Shown: one piece after another, positions 46,209 to 57,764 of the stretch
Position numbering within the stretch: position 1 is the stretch's first letter
Layout: each line of letters starts with the position of its first letter
Origin: Copromyces sp. CBS 386.78
Lineage: Eukaryota > Ascomycota > Sordariomycetes > Sordariales > Sordariaceae
Assembly: GCA_030685235.1 (NCBI GenBank)
Contig: MU839101.1
Coordinates: 124,001 to 188,000, forward strand
Reading direction: 5' to 3'
Length of the DNA stretch: 64,000 nucleotides
The notes under the pieces: model-generated
The model's input: the letters and a program-made list of their open reading frames with translations, nothing else
Told to the model about the DNA's origin: nothing
Database searches by the model: none
Position numbers and translations under genes: made by a program

Positions 46209-48352
46209 ATGGCATCAACAACAAAACCGGACCCCGGTCCCGGCCCGGGTGACTCCAGCAGTTTCACCCTCCCGGGACTCATCCCCGGAATCGGAGCCGG
46301 AGCCGGCGGACTCCACACCACCAACACCACCACCGATGACCGAGAACCCGGAGCCGTCCCCGGAACAAAACAGAGAAACCCCAAATGGTACAAAATCCAT
46401 CTCTTCCGGGGCATGATCAACGACCTCCGCCGCCGGGCGCCCTACTACCTCTCCGACTGGACCGACGCCTGGAACTACCGCGTCATCCCCGCCACAGTCT
46501 ACATGTACTTCGCCAACATCCTTCCCGCCCTGGCTTTCTCTCTGGACATGTTCACCAAGACCGACCGGATGTACGGCGTCAACGAAGTCCTGCTGGCCAG
46601 CGTCTTGGGCGCCGTGGTTTTTTCCCTGTTGGCGTGCCAGCCTTTGGTCATCGTGGGCGTGACGGGCCCGATCACGGTATTCAATTATACCGTCTACGAC
46701 ATCATGGAGCCGACGGGGACCAACTACATGGCGTTCATGTGCTGGATCGGGCTTTGGAGCTTGGTGTTTCACTGGATTTTGGCGGTGACGAATAGTTGCA
46801 ACTGGCTGCGTTACGTGACCCGGTTTCCGTGCGACATCTTTGGGTTTTATGTGGCGTTTATTTACTTGCAGAAGGGTATCCAGGTGTTGGAGCGGCTGGG
46901 CGACGCGGAGCCGTTTTATCTGTCGGTCGTGGTGGCTTTGTGTGTCTTTGCTATTGCGTATATCTGTGGCGAGCTGGGCGAGAGTAGCCTGTTTAACCAT
47001 ACGGTGAGGGTGTTCCTGAAGGATTATGGGACGCCGTTGACGGCGGTGTTCTTTACGGGGTTTGTCCACTTTGGAAAGATGGAGAATATTCATTTGGACA
47101 ACTTGGAGGTTAGCAAGGCGTTTTTCCCGACGCCGCATGAGGATGGCTGGATCAGAGGGTGGTTTATTCACTTTTGGGATATACCCGTGGGACATATCTT
47201 CTTGGCTATTCCCTTTGCTTTGCTGTTGACAATTCTCTTTTGGTTTGATCATAATGGTGAGTACCTACCTCACCTTCTCCCCAGTCGTAACCTACCCAGC
47301 AAACCACTAACACCGCATACTCAGTCTCCTCCCTCATCGCCCAAGGCACCGAATTCCCCCTCCGCAAGCCCGCTGGCTTCCACTGGGATCTCTTCCTCCT
47401 CGGCCTAACCACCGGCGTCTCCGGCCTACTCGGCATCCCCTTCCCCAACGGCCTCATCCCGCAAGCACCTTTCCACACCGCCTCCCTATGCGTCACCAAA
47501 GTTGTCACAAACGACGACACCGACGCGGACTCTTCGGAAGCCAAGGGGCATCCTGCCGAGTCATACGAATACAAACCCGTCTCCGTAGTCGAACAACGCG
47601 TCTCCAACCTCGCCCAAGGCCTGCTCACCCTAGGAACCATGACCGGCCCCCTCCTCGTCGTCCTCCATCTAATCCCGCAAGGCGTGTTGGCGGGCCTCTT
47701 CTTCATCATGGGCTACCAAGCGCTTGCCGGCAACGGGATCACGCAGAAGCTGATCTTCCTGTTCAAAGACAGCCGGTTGACCAGCCCCAACCACCCGCTC
47801 AACAATAAAGCGCTGAGAAGAAGTCGGGTTTGGCTGTTTGTTATTATCGAGCTGATTGGGTTTGGAGCGACCTTTGCGATTACCCAGACTGTGGCGGCCG
47901 TGGGGTTCCCGGTGTTCATCTTTGCGCTGATTCCGGTTAGGGCGGTGTTGTTGCCGAAGTGGTTGAGCAAGGAGGAGCTGGCGGCGTTGGATGGGCCGAC
48001 GGCTAGTCCGTTTACAATGGAGAGTGTGGGTGGGTCATATTGGAGTGCGGATGAAGGGGAGGAAGGTAGGGAAAGTCGTCGTAGTAGTAGTGGTGGTGAT
48101 GAGGGCAGTGGCGGTGGTGTGCTCGGTGGTTATGGCCCTTCTTCGGCCGCGGGAAAGAATAAGTCGAAGAATAGTAAGGTGGCCGGTGAGAAGAGCGCCG
48201 AGGAGCTGGCGGAGTTGGGCCAGAGTAGTCGTTTGTCGGTTGGAAGCGGTAGGAGCTCGTTGCGGAGGGGAAGCACGGCGGTGGATGAGATTCAGCAAGG
48301 GCAGAGTCAGGGGCAGGTGCACAGGAGGGCCCATCATCAGGCGGGGAGGTAA
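46209..48352 (+). CDS. bor1: Bor1/SLC4-type anion (borate/bicarbonate) transporter
   Basis: Polytopic plasma-membrane or vacuolar anion exchanger of the SLC4 family; fungal members are Bor1-like borate exporters, so substrate is inferred by family. Exons 46209-47256 and 47325-48352 (GTGAGT...CTCAG) give 691 residues. After a Gly/Pro-rich N-terminus the SLC4 fold begins at FRGMINDLRRRAPYYLSDW. Family motifs include YMYFANILPALAFSLDM, QPLVIVGVTGPITVFNYTVYDI (the TM3 substrate-site region) and GLTTGVSGLLGIPFPNGLIPQAP (the TM10 region). About ten or more hydrophobic spans end near GFPVFIFALIPVRAVLLPKWL. The C-terminal 110 residues are Ser/Gly-rich and probably cytosolic. The first ATG in the frame is used. 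Intron placement keeps the SLC4 alignment continuous (FWFDHN|VSSLIAQ). Confidence 0.93.
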
Positions 48353-51300
48353 TGGAGCAGTGAAAGATGATGATTAGACGAAGAGTGTGTCGGTAATATG
48401 TAATTTTGTAGCCCTCGAAGGGGTATGGACGTATAAATAGCAGAGGTGATCTTGGAAAGGGGAAGGAAAATGGGAGTGGAAGGATTAGAAATTTGGGTGT
48501 AGATAGACCTGCGAACGTATAGATTCAAGCTAATGATTTGTTAAACTCAGCACATAAATCCGCTGTCTTCAGGATACGGTAGTTGTCGGTCTTTGCGTCA
48601 CGATGTGGAGCATGGCTACCTTGAAGCATATATTGTACCCGCTTCTTGTGTTTTCAGAGGCCGTGATGTCTTCAGGCAATAATCCAGTGACCTTTGACAA
48701 CGTGAGAAGACCTAGCCAAGCAACGGGATCTCCATTACTTCCCATCATGAAGTACGCTGGTGACAGATACCTTCCATCTTGTCCTTGTCCCACTCATTGC
48801 ACCTTCCAAAGAAGCAAATGTCTTCCTTTCCACCCCATCCATCAAATGGCCGACTTGCACCTGACGGACGAGTCACCAATGTGTGCCTTACTCAAACAAC
48901 CAGCTGTTGTTTCCCTTTGTACTTTCCTCAGGGGAAGTGGCCTGAGGATCATAGGCTGGCAACTTCCCTTCGCACTTCTCCTCCTATGTTCTTCTTGTAC
49001 TCACCTTCCTCGCGGACTGCTCCTTCCCGACCAGTCTCTCAGCAATCATTAACGCTATCGTCGATTACCTCTATGAAATATCCGTCTCTCGAGTCAATGT
49101 TCTTGCCAGATTTCATCCAGATTCTCCTCTTTGTCTTCTTCCAGCTTGCTCTGGTGTGTTCGGACTTCGATGTGACGAAATGTAACTGCAAAGCTGCTGC
49201 TCGAACGATGTCGAAAATGATGTGGATAGGTATTCGCCGTCCCTGCCAATTGTTGTTCTTTTATCTCTTTCCTTGTCCCGTCCCCTTGCACTTACCATAC
49301 GCTTTCCTTGTATCTCTTGGCTCCTTCCTTCTCCCCTCGCTGTCTCCCTGTAGCATATTTCTTCCGTCGCTCCTCCCAATTTGTTTTTTTTCTTCTTGTA
49401 TGACTTCCCCTGCTCTCGCCCTCCGCTTCCGTTCTCACCCGTGTGTTGTCATCTGAAATTTCGTTATGTACAGACTGTGTCTACTCTGTATAAATAGGTA
49501 TCATCGGTGCTTCGGTATCGAGTGCTCGGTGGATTGACTTGTTGTCGAGGATACTTCGCAGGTGCCTCTAGCAGTACTGCGCAGAAATCACGACAGTGTC
49601 TGATGACGGACCTATACGGCTCGTGGAGGCTGACCGTGTCGGGATATGTCCGTGAGGTCTGGTATGCTCTGGTCGTTTCGTGTACTTCGTGATGACTTAT
49701 CAACGTCTTTTGTGTTTTCTCACAGCAGAAAAGTCAAGCAGCCTTTCCTCAAGAGCGAGATCATGACACAGCAAGGTTAGAGTGGGCGCTTTATACCATT
49801 TCTCTGCCCTGGCTTCATCAAAGCGCATGAGAAATCTCATCCCCTTGAACAACACAAACACAATCTATCTTCACTTTATTAGTATTAAGTCTACCAGACG
49901 GACCCTTAATTGACACCGCTGTCGCAAGTCATTGACAAGCGACTATCAATCTAAATCGATCTACGAATGTGCTTGTTCTTTATCACGCGCCCTTGCGTGC
50001 GGGGGTTGACAAGGCGGGATCATCACGAAGGGACTCCAGCGGTATGGGAAAGTCGCGGCTCGCGTAGTAGAGGATAGTGGCCGGCCAGTTGAAATGGAAT
50101 AGCAGTGGCCCTTTGTCCTCCCAGAGCCATGGAATGCAATATTGAGGAGTCGGAGAGGCCAGTTAAGGGAGAGAACCAGAGCTTCCACGGAGAGGTTGCA
50201 ATTTGGAGTTGGGGAGGTTGGGTATCAAACACACTATAAATAGATGGAATGGTCATTACTAGCCGTGAATATGGGCTCATGGATCTCGGGCAGTCTTGCT
50301 TAAGAAGCGAGCACCTCAGCGTACTCCTCTTGTGCTGATGTCGACTGTCTTAGCTCAAGAGCTTGTCGACTTTCTCAAAGCCCACGTTTCTTGTCAGATG
50401 AGTCGCTGGTTCTCAGAGAAGGCTTCTGTCAACTCGGGCGTGATGGCACCTGCCTACCCCCTCTCCGGGCGTATCAGTCCCGCCCATGGTAGCCCATGGT
50501 CGTAGGATCAATAGTTTGTCCAAGGACCGTTGGCTTCTGCTTGCCGGATGCCGCTCTCGACTCGCCGGGACAGCCGTATGGAGCGACTTACTGTGATGAA
50601 TGCAACCCCTACTCACCAGTATCCTACCAACGACAACGGATACCACGGCCCTGGCGAGATGCAATACATTTGCTCTTCGGGGCCGTCTTCTCATAATTCT
50701 TTTGGCCAGCCAGCCGCTTCATGCACATTCGGACGCTTTCAGAACAAACGGCCCGGATGGTCACGAAGAGTGGTGGACAACTCAGACGACCAAATTCGCG
50801 TTCGTTGCTGCATTGTTTTGAATATACCGAGAATCCGAAGTCGTGGCGCAAGAAACAAACTGCTGTTATCGTGGAGTGATCACCGGAAAAGGTGTTTCGA
50901 CATGTTGACCGTTCGATGAACTCGTCGACTACACGCTGGAGCAACCAACGTAAGTTCAGCTCACGATTGCTTCATGTCCAGATAACAGGGTCAGAGGTAT
51001 GACGCAAGAAAGGACAGAGATTCCATACCTCTCTCGCCCGATACTAGGCAATGACCCGTGCAGTGGTGGTCACTGGAAACACACGCCACGGAACCTGTGC
51101 CGAATTTCTGGTTCATTCGTACCTGTTTGTCATTTTCTGGGAACAGTCTGGTCCAGAGCTTCGAGCTCACGCCAGATTTCCTAGAGCTCCAGGCGTCCTG
51201 CCCTGGCATCTGCCGGTCCCGACGGCTTAGAAGATGAACTGGACCTAATCCTTGGGTCCCTCCAACATGAGAGATAGATTGATCTGTCAAGGATGGAGCA

Positions 51301-52117
51301 GGCGTCCCAAGAGCTGTGGATTGGCCTCTAACGACGGCCCATCACGCTCAGCAAGGCACAGTAATTTAGCCAGAAGGCACCGTATATTGAGTGGACCCAA
51401 ATGTGCCCTCCATTTGGTCAGGCGATGGTCACGGCAACGCTGGAGATGGGCTTTGGTGATGGCCGACATGGGTAGGCTGGGGTTGTTGGATACGAGATGG
51501 CAGAGCGGTCGACATCATCTTGCCTCCGCCCAACAGTTCTTATGTGGCGGTCCCGCCAGTCTGGGCAACTCGGATGGCGCAACACCGTTTCGGCCCATAG
51601 ATAATGCACCCGAATACAGTAAAGGTCCGGACTAGCGAAGACTACAGGAGAGTCCGATATTCTGGCGAGGAGCTGAGTCTGGAAGGAAATCCAGGAGTGT
51701 CTGTGGTGATGCCGAACCGTCGTCACTCAGCGACGTTGCACTGCGGAGACAGCCCAGGAACAGACCCAAGGTTCAATCGAGAGGAGTCTGGATTGAGGAT
51801 TCCATCTCCATCATATATCTCGACTTGTCAACTACAACCTATAGCTTGTTCCCGCCAAGCCAAGTACTCGGGTAGCGAAAGCGAGACCATCCACCGATTC
51901 CGGGCTGTTTGTCATGTGGGTGCCATTGACGTGACATGGCCGGAGAATGGACATTCAGGTAAAAGTAGGGCGTCCGCTGGCAAAGTAGGAGGATAGTATA
52001 TCACTGGTGCTAGCCAGCAGACAAAGTGATGCCAGCGAGACATGATGTGAGTGAGCGATCAAAGAACCGAGGAAAGGGTTCACCCATCAGATGCATGCCG
52101 TTACGGCGTTGCATCCT

Positions 52118-52152
52118 GCCAAGTGCCTGCCAAGTGCCTGCCAGTGCCTGCC
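52118..52152. repeat. Short tandem repeat (GCCAAGTGCCT-like)
   Basis: Three imperfect head-to-tail copies of a 10-11-bp unit (CTGCCAAGTGC, CTGCCAAGTGC, CTGCCAGTGC). No gene context. Confidence 0.75.
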
Positions 52153-54986
52153 GCACGGCTCTCGGCTGAAGAGTGTGGGTCCCAATGGAATGAACAAGTG
52201 GAGCCACGCACAAGCCTGCCGTGCCCTGCGTGCCTGGCTCCTTTAGGCGGATATGGTCTGTGCGCATGTGGTGGTGGGCCGTCAAGTTGAAGGAAGTGCA
52301 ACCGTGACAATGTCAACGACGGACGGTCAATAACGGTCAACGAAGGAATGAAGGGCTGGGCAGTGAAACTGACGGAAGTGACGTGACAGTGAGCGACTGG
52401 AAGAGAGCGACGGCTCGGTTTCTCAGTGTCCCTCTTTCCTTTTCCACCGACTGTCGTCCAGTTGAGCCGTTGAAAGGTTCCCGGGTTCCTTCCCAGCATC
52501 ACACTCGGCTCCCGTCTTGCTCGATTTCGGTCCCGTGTCTGTCGTCTTGGCTTTCCACTCACGCTTTCCATCACCTTACATTTGATGATCCATCTTGCAT
52601 CTTGCACCAACTAGTCCAGCTCGTTTACTATCGCCTTCCTCTTTGAGCCGGTCGGTCCCAGTCAGTCCCAGCATTCAGTCCCAGTTGGATTCCCACGAGC
52701 CACAAACAACCATGATGAACCCTCTTCCCGGAAAGTCATACATTCAGCACATTCAGCAATGGACTCGACTGAGCTGACATCGATGGCGAACTCGTCCGTT
52801 CTCATCTCCAGCCACACCGGGAGCTCACATATCCATGCTGCCCCGGTTGTTTCAATCGATCGGACCAGCGCAGCACGCCGGCATGGCCGCTGCCTACACG
52901 ACCTTCCTCGCATCAGCATACCACAGTAGCCACACGGCAAGCATGTGTCTACCACTGCCGTAGGGTGGGAATGCGCTCATGGACTTCCTTCGGACTTGAT
53001 CCCCGCGCCAGAGCCCGACAACAGCCAGCACCGCCCGTGTTCCTCCCACAATCCCAACAACCCTCCGGGCTCGTCGGCAACTGTTGCCGTCGAGCCATGC
53101 CGCCCCCAGCTTCTCACTTAGCGGGTCTGTTCGAGTGCCGATAGGCTATGGTTTCTGTGTGACCCGTCCGTTCTGGATCCTCGTACCATACGCCCATACG
53201 GTATGAGACATACAGCAGACTCCAGGCTGTCTGTTGTTGCACATCTGGCCCGCCACCTCGGAAGCCTTATCAGCCTCTACCCCTGAACGATAATCGCATC
53301 GCTGTCCTTGGAGTGACAGCGGCAGTCTGCGCAACGGCTACCCACTACGCTCATGTGCCGTCTCAGGCGTCGGTTTGGTACGCTCTTCGTTCCGCTCCTG
53401 GGTCCGGATTGCTCTTGGATGCCCTGCTCAAGCTGGCCCTGCCATATTGTGCAACTTTATCCCATGCGACGAATCCTTTGTCTTGGTGGTACACAGTACT
53501 TCACCATGTTAGCCTTCTTGTTAAAGCAATAGCTCGACGGAAACATGGCTGAGCATCGTCGAGTTGGGATGAAGGAAACGGTGTAGCAGTGTAACAACTC
53601 CTCTCCGTTAGGACAACCTTGTCGAGTACAGCGCCATTCTGGACCAATCGAACCTTCACACTAATTTTTCTACCGGACACCAGCGAGGAACCTCTTCACT
53701 TCGGTCCCATCTTTTTCGTCTCGCCAGACCTTATTCCGAGGGGTGGCACGGCATACCCTCTAGTGCTTGCAAAGTCCACAGCGAGATGCAAGATAGGCTA
53801 CGCAAATGCCATGCCCATGCCATGTTTTCTGCAGCTTGTCACCTACAGGACACCACATCCATGGACCAGCCCCGTCCTGGTTACACGAATCAAGCCAACG
53901 GGCTTGCAGAGACGCCTAGCTTTCTCAATGAGCTAGTAGGTACATGAGAATAGCCGTCTCTGTGTATCTCGACAACTCACAATGTTGACGAAATAGGCCT
54001 TGGTCCCCGATGGCCCGTCCGACAATCAGAACCAGAGCTTCACAGTGGCTCTCCCGATCCTTCTGAGGAAACGACAAAAAGTAGACCAAACTGGTTGTGG
54101 CCCACTGCCTCATTAACCTGACGCCGGGTTCAACCGCCCAGGTCGCATTTGCGGTATCGGTTAACCCGTCGAAACCTGAGAAGACCAGGAAATTGGCGAC
54201 TTTCCCCGGATTCTCAATATAACGAGACGAGTTACATCCCCGTAGCCTCAGTTAAGGACCAGCAGCTACGATCAAAGAGCCGGACACACTCATATTGATC
54301 CAGGGGGCATACAACCTTGTCTGTCCCGCGCGGACCGAGCGAGCAGCCTGTGGTTACTACAACTCAAGTCGGTGCTGCAGTGACATACTCCGCAAAACCT
54401 TCTTTTGAAGAGTAACCTATCACCAATGGGCAATGCTCTAATGTTCCATTCCGCTGTGCTCGTACGAATGATGATAAACGTAGCACGTTTCTTCATCTTC
54501 CTATTTTCCGATTGGGGCTGCCGCAACCCGCCAATGGGTGTCTAATCGTCGCCTACATGCCAGCCTTTCTGGCAAGCAATGACGATATATCAACATGAAG
54601 CTCGAGATCGGGGTTAAAACATATGGCACCAGATTTGAGCATGCATTACGCATCTTCTAGAGGCTGGCATCTACCCACAAGAATAATGTGAAAATCACGA
54701 CACAAAAGGTTCTGTCACAATCAACTGCGAACGAAAAGCACAAGAAAAGAGCAGTACCGTCAGGCATAGTGGCCTGCTGGTTTCCGGAATGGAAGCTTTC
54801 CAGAGTCCGCGAAATGTCCTGCTTTGCTTGCCGTTCCCTTTTCTCCCTCGCGGCACGGCGACTGCATCAAGCCAAGATCAGGTTTGGGGTTTTTGAAAGG
54901 TTTTAAGAAATAACCCTTGCCACCCTAACCTTTTTTTACCCCAACTCCTTTTCGCCGTTACCTTTTCGTTCCTTCCATTTGTTTAA

Positions 54987-55045
54987 CCCCCCCCCCCCCC
55001 CCCCCCCAACCCCACCCAAAAAAAACAAAAAAAACAAAAAAAAAA
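54987..55045. repeat. C21 tract followed by A-rich tract
   Basis: An uninterrupted run of 21 C (54987-55007) is followed by CCCAC and three runs of 8-10 A separated by single C. Low-complexity DNA without coding context; a weak assembly spot. Confidence 0.85.
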
Positions 55046-55577
55046 GCTTCCACCCCACACCCCACTAGACCCTTGACCTCTAGCGAGCTCTCAGGCACGT
55101 CAGATCCAACGCTTATTTCCCCAGTCCAACTCCCGCCCTTGCTAGTGTAATGCTTGTTTGAGCCGAGAGGATACGGTGTGTATCATCTGCACAGTATGTA
55201 CCCATATCACGGAAGTTTCCACTGTCCTTTAACCACCCAGTAACGGAAGTGGGTGGATGCGCTGCTTTTCGTTGCCGTTCATTGTTGGTAACAAGTGCTC
55301 TCTGCTACTTCAGGGTTTCACGTCGGAGGAAACGAAATGACTGTGTTGCTGAATGGCGCCTGCTCTGCTTTTTTTCAAGCCGTCGCAAGGCTGGCCAACC
55401 AGAAGAACGGGATGCACATGGAGTTGGAGTGCAGTTCCGTAACGTACCAGGCAGTCGGACACTCAACGCCAAAACAAGTGTAATCTGACTGCTTTGTTTT
55501 CCTTCTCGCCATTTGGCCATTGAAATTACCTTCCTCCCCAGCAGCCGTGTTGAGTCTCCTGACATACACAGATTACT

Positions 55578-55585
55578 AAACAAAG
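55578..55585. repeat. Left target-site duplication AAACAAAG
   Basis: Perfect 8-bp match to 56027-56034, abutting the left terminal inverted repeat of the element at 55586-56026. Confidence 0.85.
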
Positions 55586-56026
55586 GAGCTTAACTTCCCG
55601 CACCGTCCCTAATATCCTCGCGCACCCTTTTTGACTTGATGCACCGCCATGACAGCTAACATAGTTTTCAATCGTTTTTATATGAAAATTTCGATATTTT
55701 CAATGTTTTGAGCATGGCGGTACACCAAATCAACCGCGACGGTGACAGCGACAACGACCGCGATAGCAATCGATTTAGTATACCGCAGTCGCTGTCGCTA
55801 TTACGGTCGCTGTCTCTATTACGGTCGCTATCGCTAGCGATGGCGGTATGGAAGCTAAGTTGTGTTATGTTGAAATGTGGCCTTAAAATTACGGATTGAT
55901 TTTACCATACAAAACGGGGTACTTTACATGTCAGCTGTCATCCAGCTGTCGGGTGGAGTAAGTGCGGTGCATCAAGTCAAAAAAGGGTGCGCGAGGACAT
56001 TAGGGGCGGTGCGGGCAGTTAAGCTC
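55586..56026. mobile_element. MITE-like element with long terminal inverted repeats
   Basis: A 441-bp unit bounded by terminal inverted repeats: 55586-55646 on the left and 55964-56026 on the right. Reverse-complemented, the right arm matches the left with three substitutions and one extra T in a T run over about 62 bp; both begin GAGCTTAACT and end GATGCACCGC. Further in, ATGACAGCTAACAT (from 55649) also has a diverged inverted copy in the right half. A perfect 8-bp direct repeat AAACAAAG flanks the unit on both sides, the target-site size of hAT elements. There is no transposase frame, so it is non-autonomous. It is not RIP-mutated, in keeping with small size or low copy number. Family assignment is inference; a foldback element is an alternative. 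Confidence 0.85.
55717..55786. repeat. Internal inverted repeat within the MITE-like element
   Basis: GCGGTACACCAAATC (55717-55731) and GATTTAGTATACCGC (55772-55786) form a 15-bp inverted repeat with two transition differences. The same GGCGGTA motif recurs at 55841-55848, and a 14-bp direct repeat CTATTACGGTCGCT occurs at 55798-55811 and 55816-55829. The interior may itself be a smaller nested foldback unit. Confidence 0.7.
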
Positions 56027-56034
56027 AAACAAAG
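56027..56034. repeat. Right target-site duplication AAACAAAG
   Basis: Perfect 8-bp copy of 55578-55585, directly after the right terminal inverted repeat. Confidence 0.85.
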
Positions 56035-57764
56035 TTGTGATGAAAGATCAGATCATCATATAACCAATGGTACGGCAGCGGAATGAAACCGTGGCAGACA
56101 AACTATCGTCAGATGGACGGTTTGTCATCTGCCCGCGCTGTCTCTTGATATCTTGCTTCTACTCCTCTCAACCACCCAACATTTCACTCGATATCCAAAC
56201 ACACACGCCGTTGGCCCGATGGCCCGTTGTGAACACGAACTGTCATCCTCGAAGTCGATGGTTTGAACGGAAGGAAGCATCCGAGTACATTACCAAAAAA
56301 CAGAGTACCATCACCCCTCACAAAGCCGTCCGTACCTGGCATGCATAGCCCTTGCATGATATGGATGCACTGGACTGACCAGTAAACCATGCTGTTCCCG
56401 TTCATGCAATGCCCACGCCGTTTCTCCTTCGTTTTTCTGCGGCTATTCTGCGCTGTTCTGCTGCTGCTTCTGGCTGAATAGATATCTTGCATACAACGCT
56501 AATCTGAGTTTGGTCTCATCTTCTGTGGTATGAAGTCTCTTTCTTTCCTCTGAGCCGTCTTTACAAGCCCTTACACGATATTGTCTCGTCTGTCCTATAG
56601 GATGAGGGCAAACGAAACGAAACAAGAAACAAGCAACACCGGTGAGCCACAATCCGTCCGTCAAGGAAGCCGAATTGGTGTTCTCGGTTTTTGGACAAAA
56701 GTTTTTGCGCTGTTCTGCCGGACTTTGCTACGTTACTTCGCTGGAGAAAGGGGTAAAAGAAAAAACGGGAGAAACGCCGGCAGAGCGAGTATCACAGAGT
56801 GTCCCTCTGAAAGGCGAAAGAAATCAAGATGAACAGACCCATGATGTCCAGTTGGCCCCCCTAGTGACATTGGCCAAGACGAAAAGACAGAAACATACAA
56901 TCCCTCAAGCTATCCAGTCTAGCTCATTGATTCGACGGGCGTTGCCGGTATACTTGTTCGTTCGTGTTTCGGCATGTGTAGAGTGCCGAAGTAGAATAAG
57001 GGAAGAGAAGACAATCGCCGCAAAAGTGAGCGAGCCCTAGTTCTTGATGCCGGTACCCCAATCACATCGTTTTGTGCCGGCCATGGGTAAGTACAAACAT
57101 TTTTTTATACCAGTAAAGGAACCCGTCAAGTGCCCTGGTGAAAGTCAAGCATTGAAACTTAGGCTCTCGCGGGAACCAATGGAGTGCCTTGTAGGTTAAA
57201 ACCATGACAAGGTCTGTAAGGCACAGAAAATTGAATACACAGATGCTGAGTTTTGAACACTCTGCTGCCATCGCCCTCACCCGTCCAAAATGATGTTATC
57301 ATTTACCGCCCCTCCACATGAGCCACCTATAAAAACAATCTCCTTGAGGAATCCTTAGTAATCGTAACCTTGCTACCCCGTCGAAGATCATTGAAACACC
57401 AAAATCATACATAGTGAAGAGTCATGAAAGGGTTCAAACAAGCCGAAAAGAACAAAACAAAAGGAATTGATTCGTAAAAGCATCCAAAAAGCCGCCCTAG
57501 TATATGGATAATAATGCCAGCGAGACATGTGACAAACACGTCGAAGTGTCTTTTACGTCTCCACGAAGATCATACGCCACGAATACAGAAAAGGAAATTG
57601 TCAACATATACCGCGTATCACCCAAAAGCACATTGCCACCCATTTCTTTTTCAAAAACACCAAGGCAAATCTAGCAGCGACCCATATAGACCGACCCGAC
57701 GAAATATGCCCACCAATGTCGTTTTCGGAAGAAGGAAAAATGGTTGTTGTCATGTCGTGAATGT
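56035..57764. other. Gene-free region (right part of convergent gap)
   Basis: About 1.7 kb right of the MITE-like element, ending at the homeobox stop codon. Only short open frames; no recognisable gene. The last several hundred bases are probably the 3' UTR of the homeobox gene. Confidence 0.5.

Larger units (their letters stand above)
48353..55577. other. Long gene-free region (left part of convergent gap)
   Basis: More than 7 kb of normal-composition DNA with no open frame above about 225 codons and none with a recognisable domain, on either strand. Frames at 48779-49456 (+), 52101-52610 (-) and 51252-51996 (+) look unconserved in composition. A pyrimidine-rich stretch at 52430-52710 followed by ATGs at 52711 and 52762 (the latter a 55-codon frame) resembles a leader, but no domain supports a gene. 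The region is not RIP-mutated. Confidence 0.5.

Noticed and set aside
46215..47252. 345-codon minus-strand frame
   Set aside because: Antisense to the transporter's first exon and lacks any recognisable domain.
52101..52610. 169-codon minus-strand frame in the gene-free gap
   Set aside because: Crosses a short tandem repeat and a pyrimidine-rich tract; composition looks random and no domain is visible.
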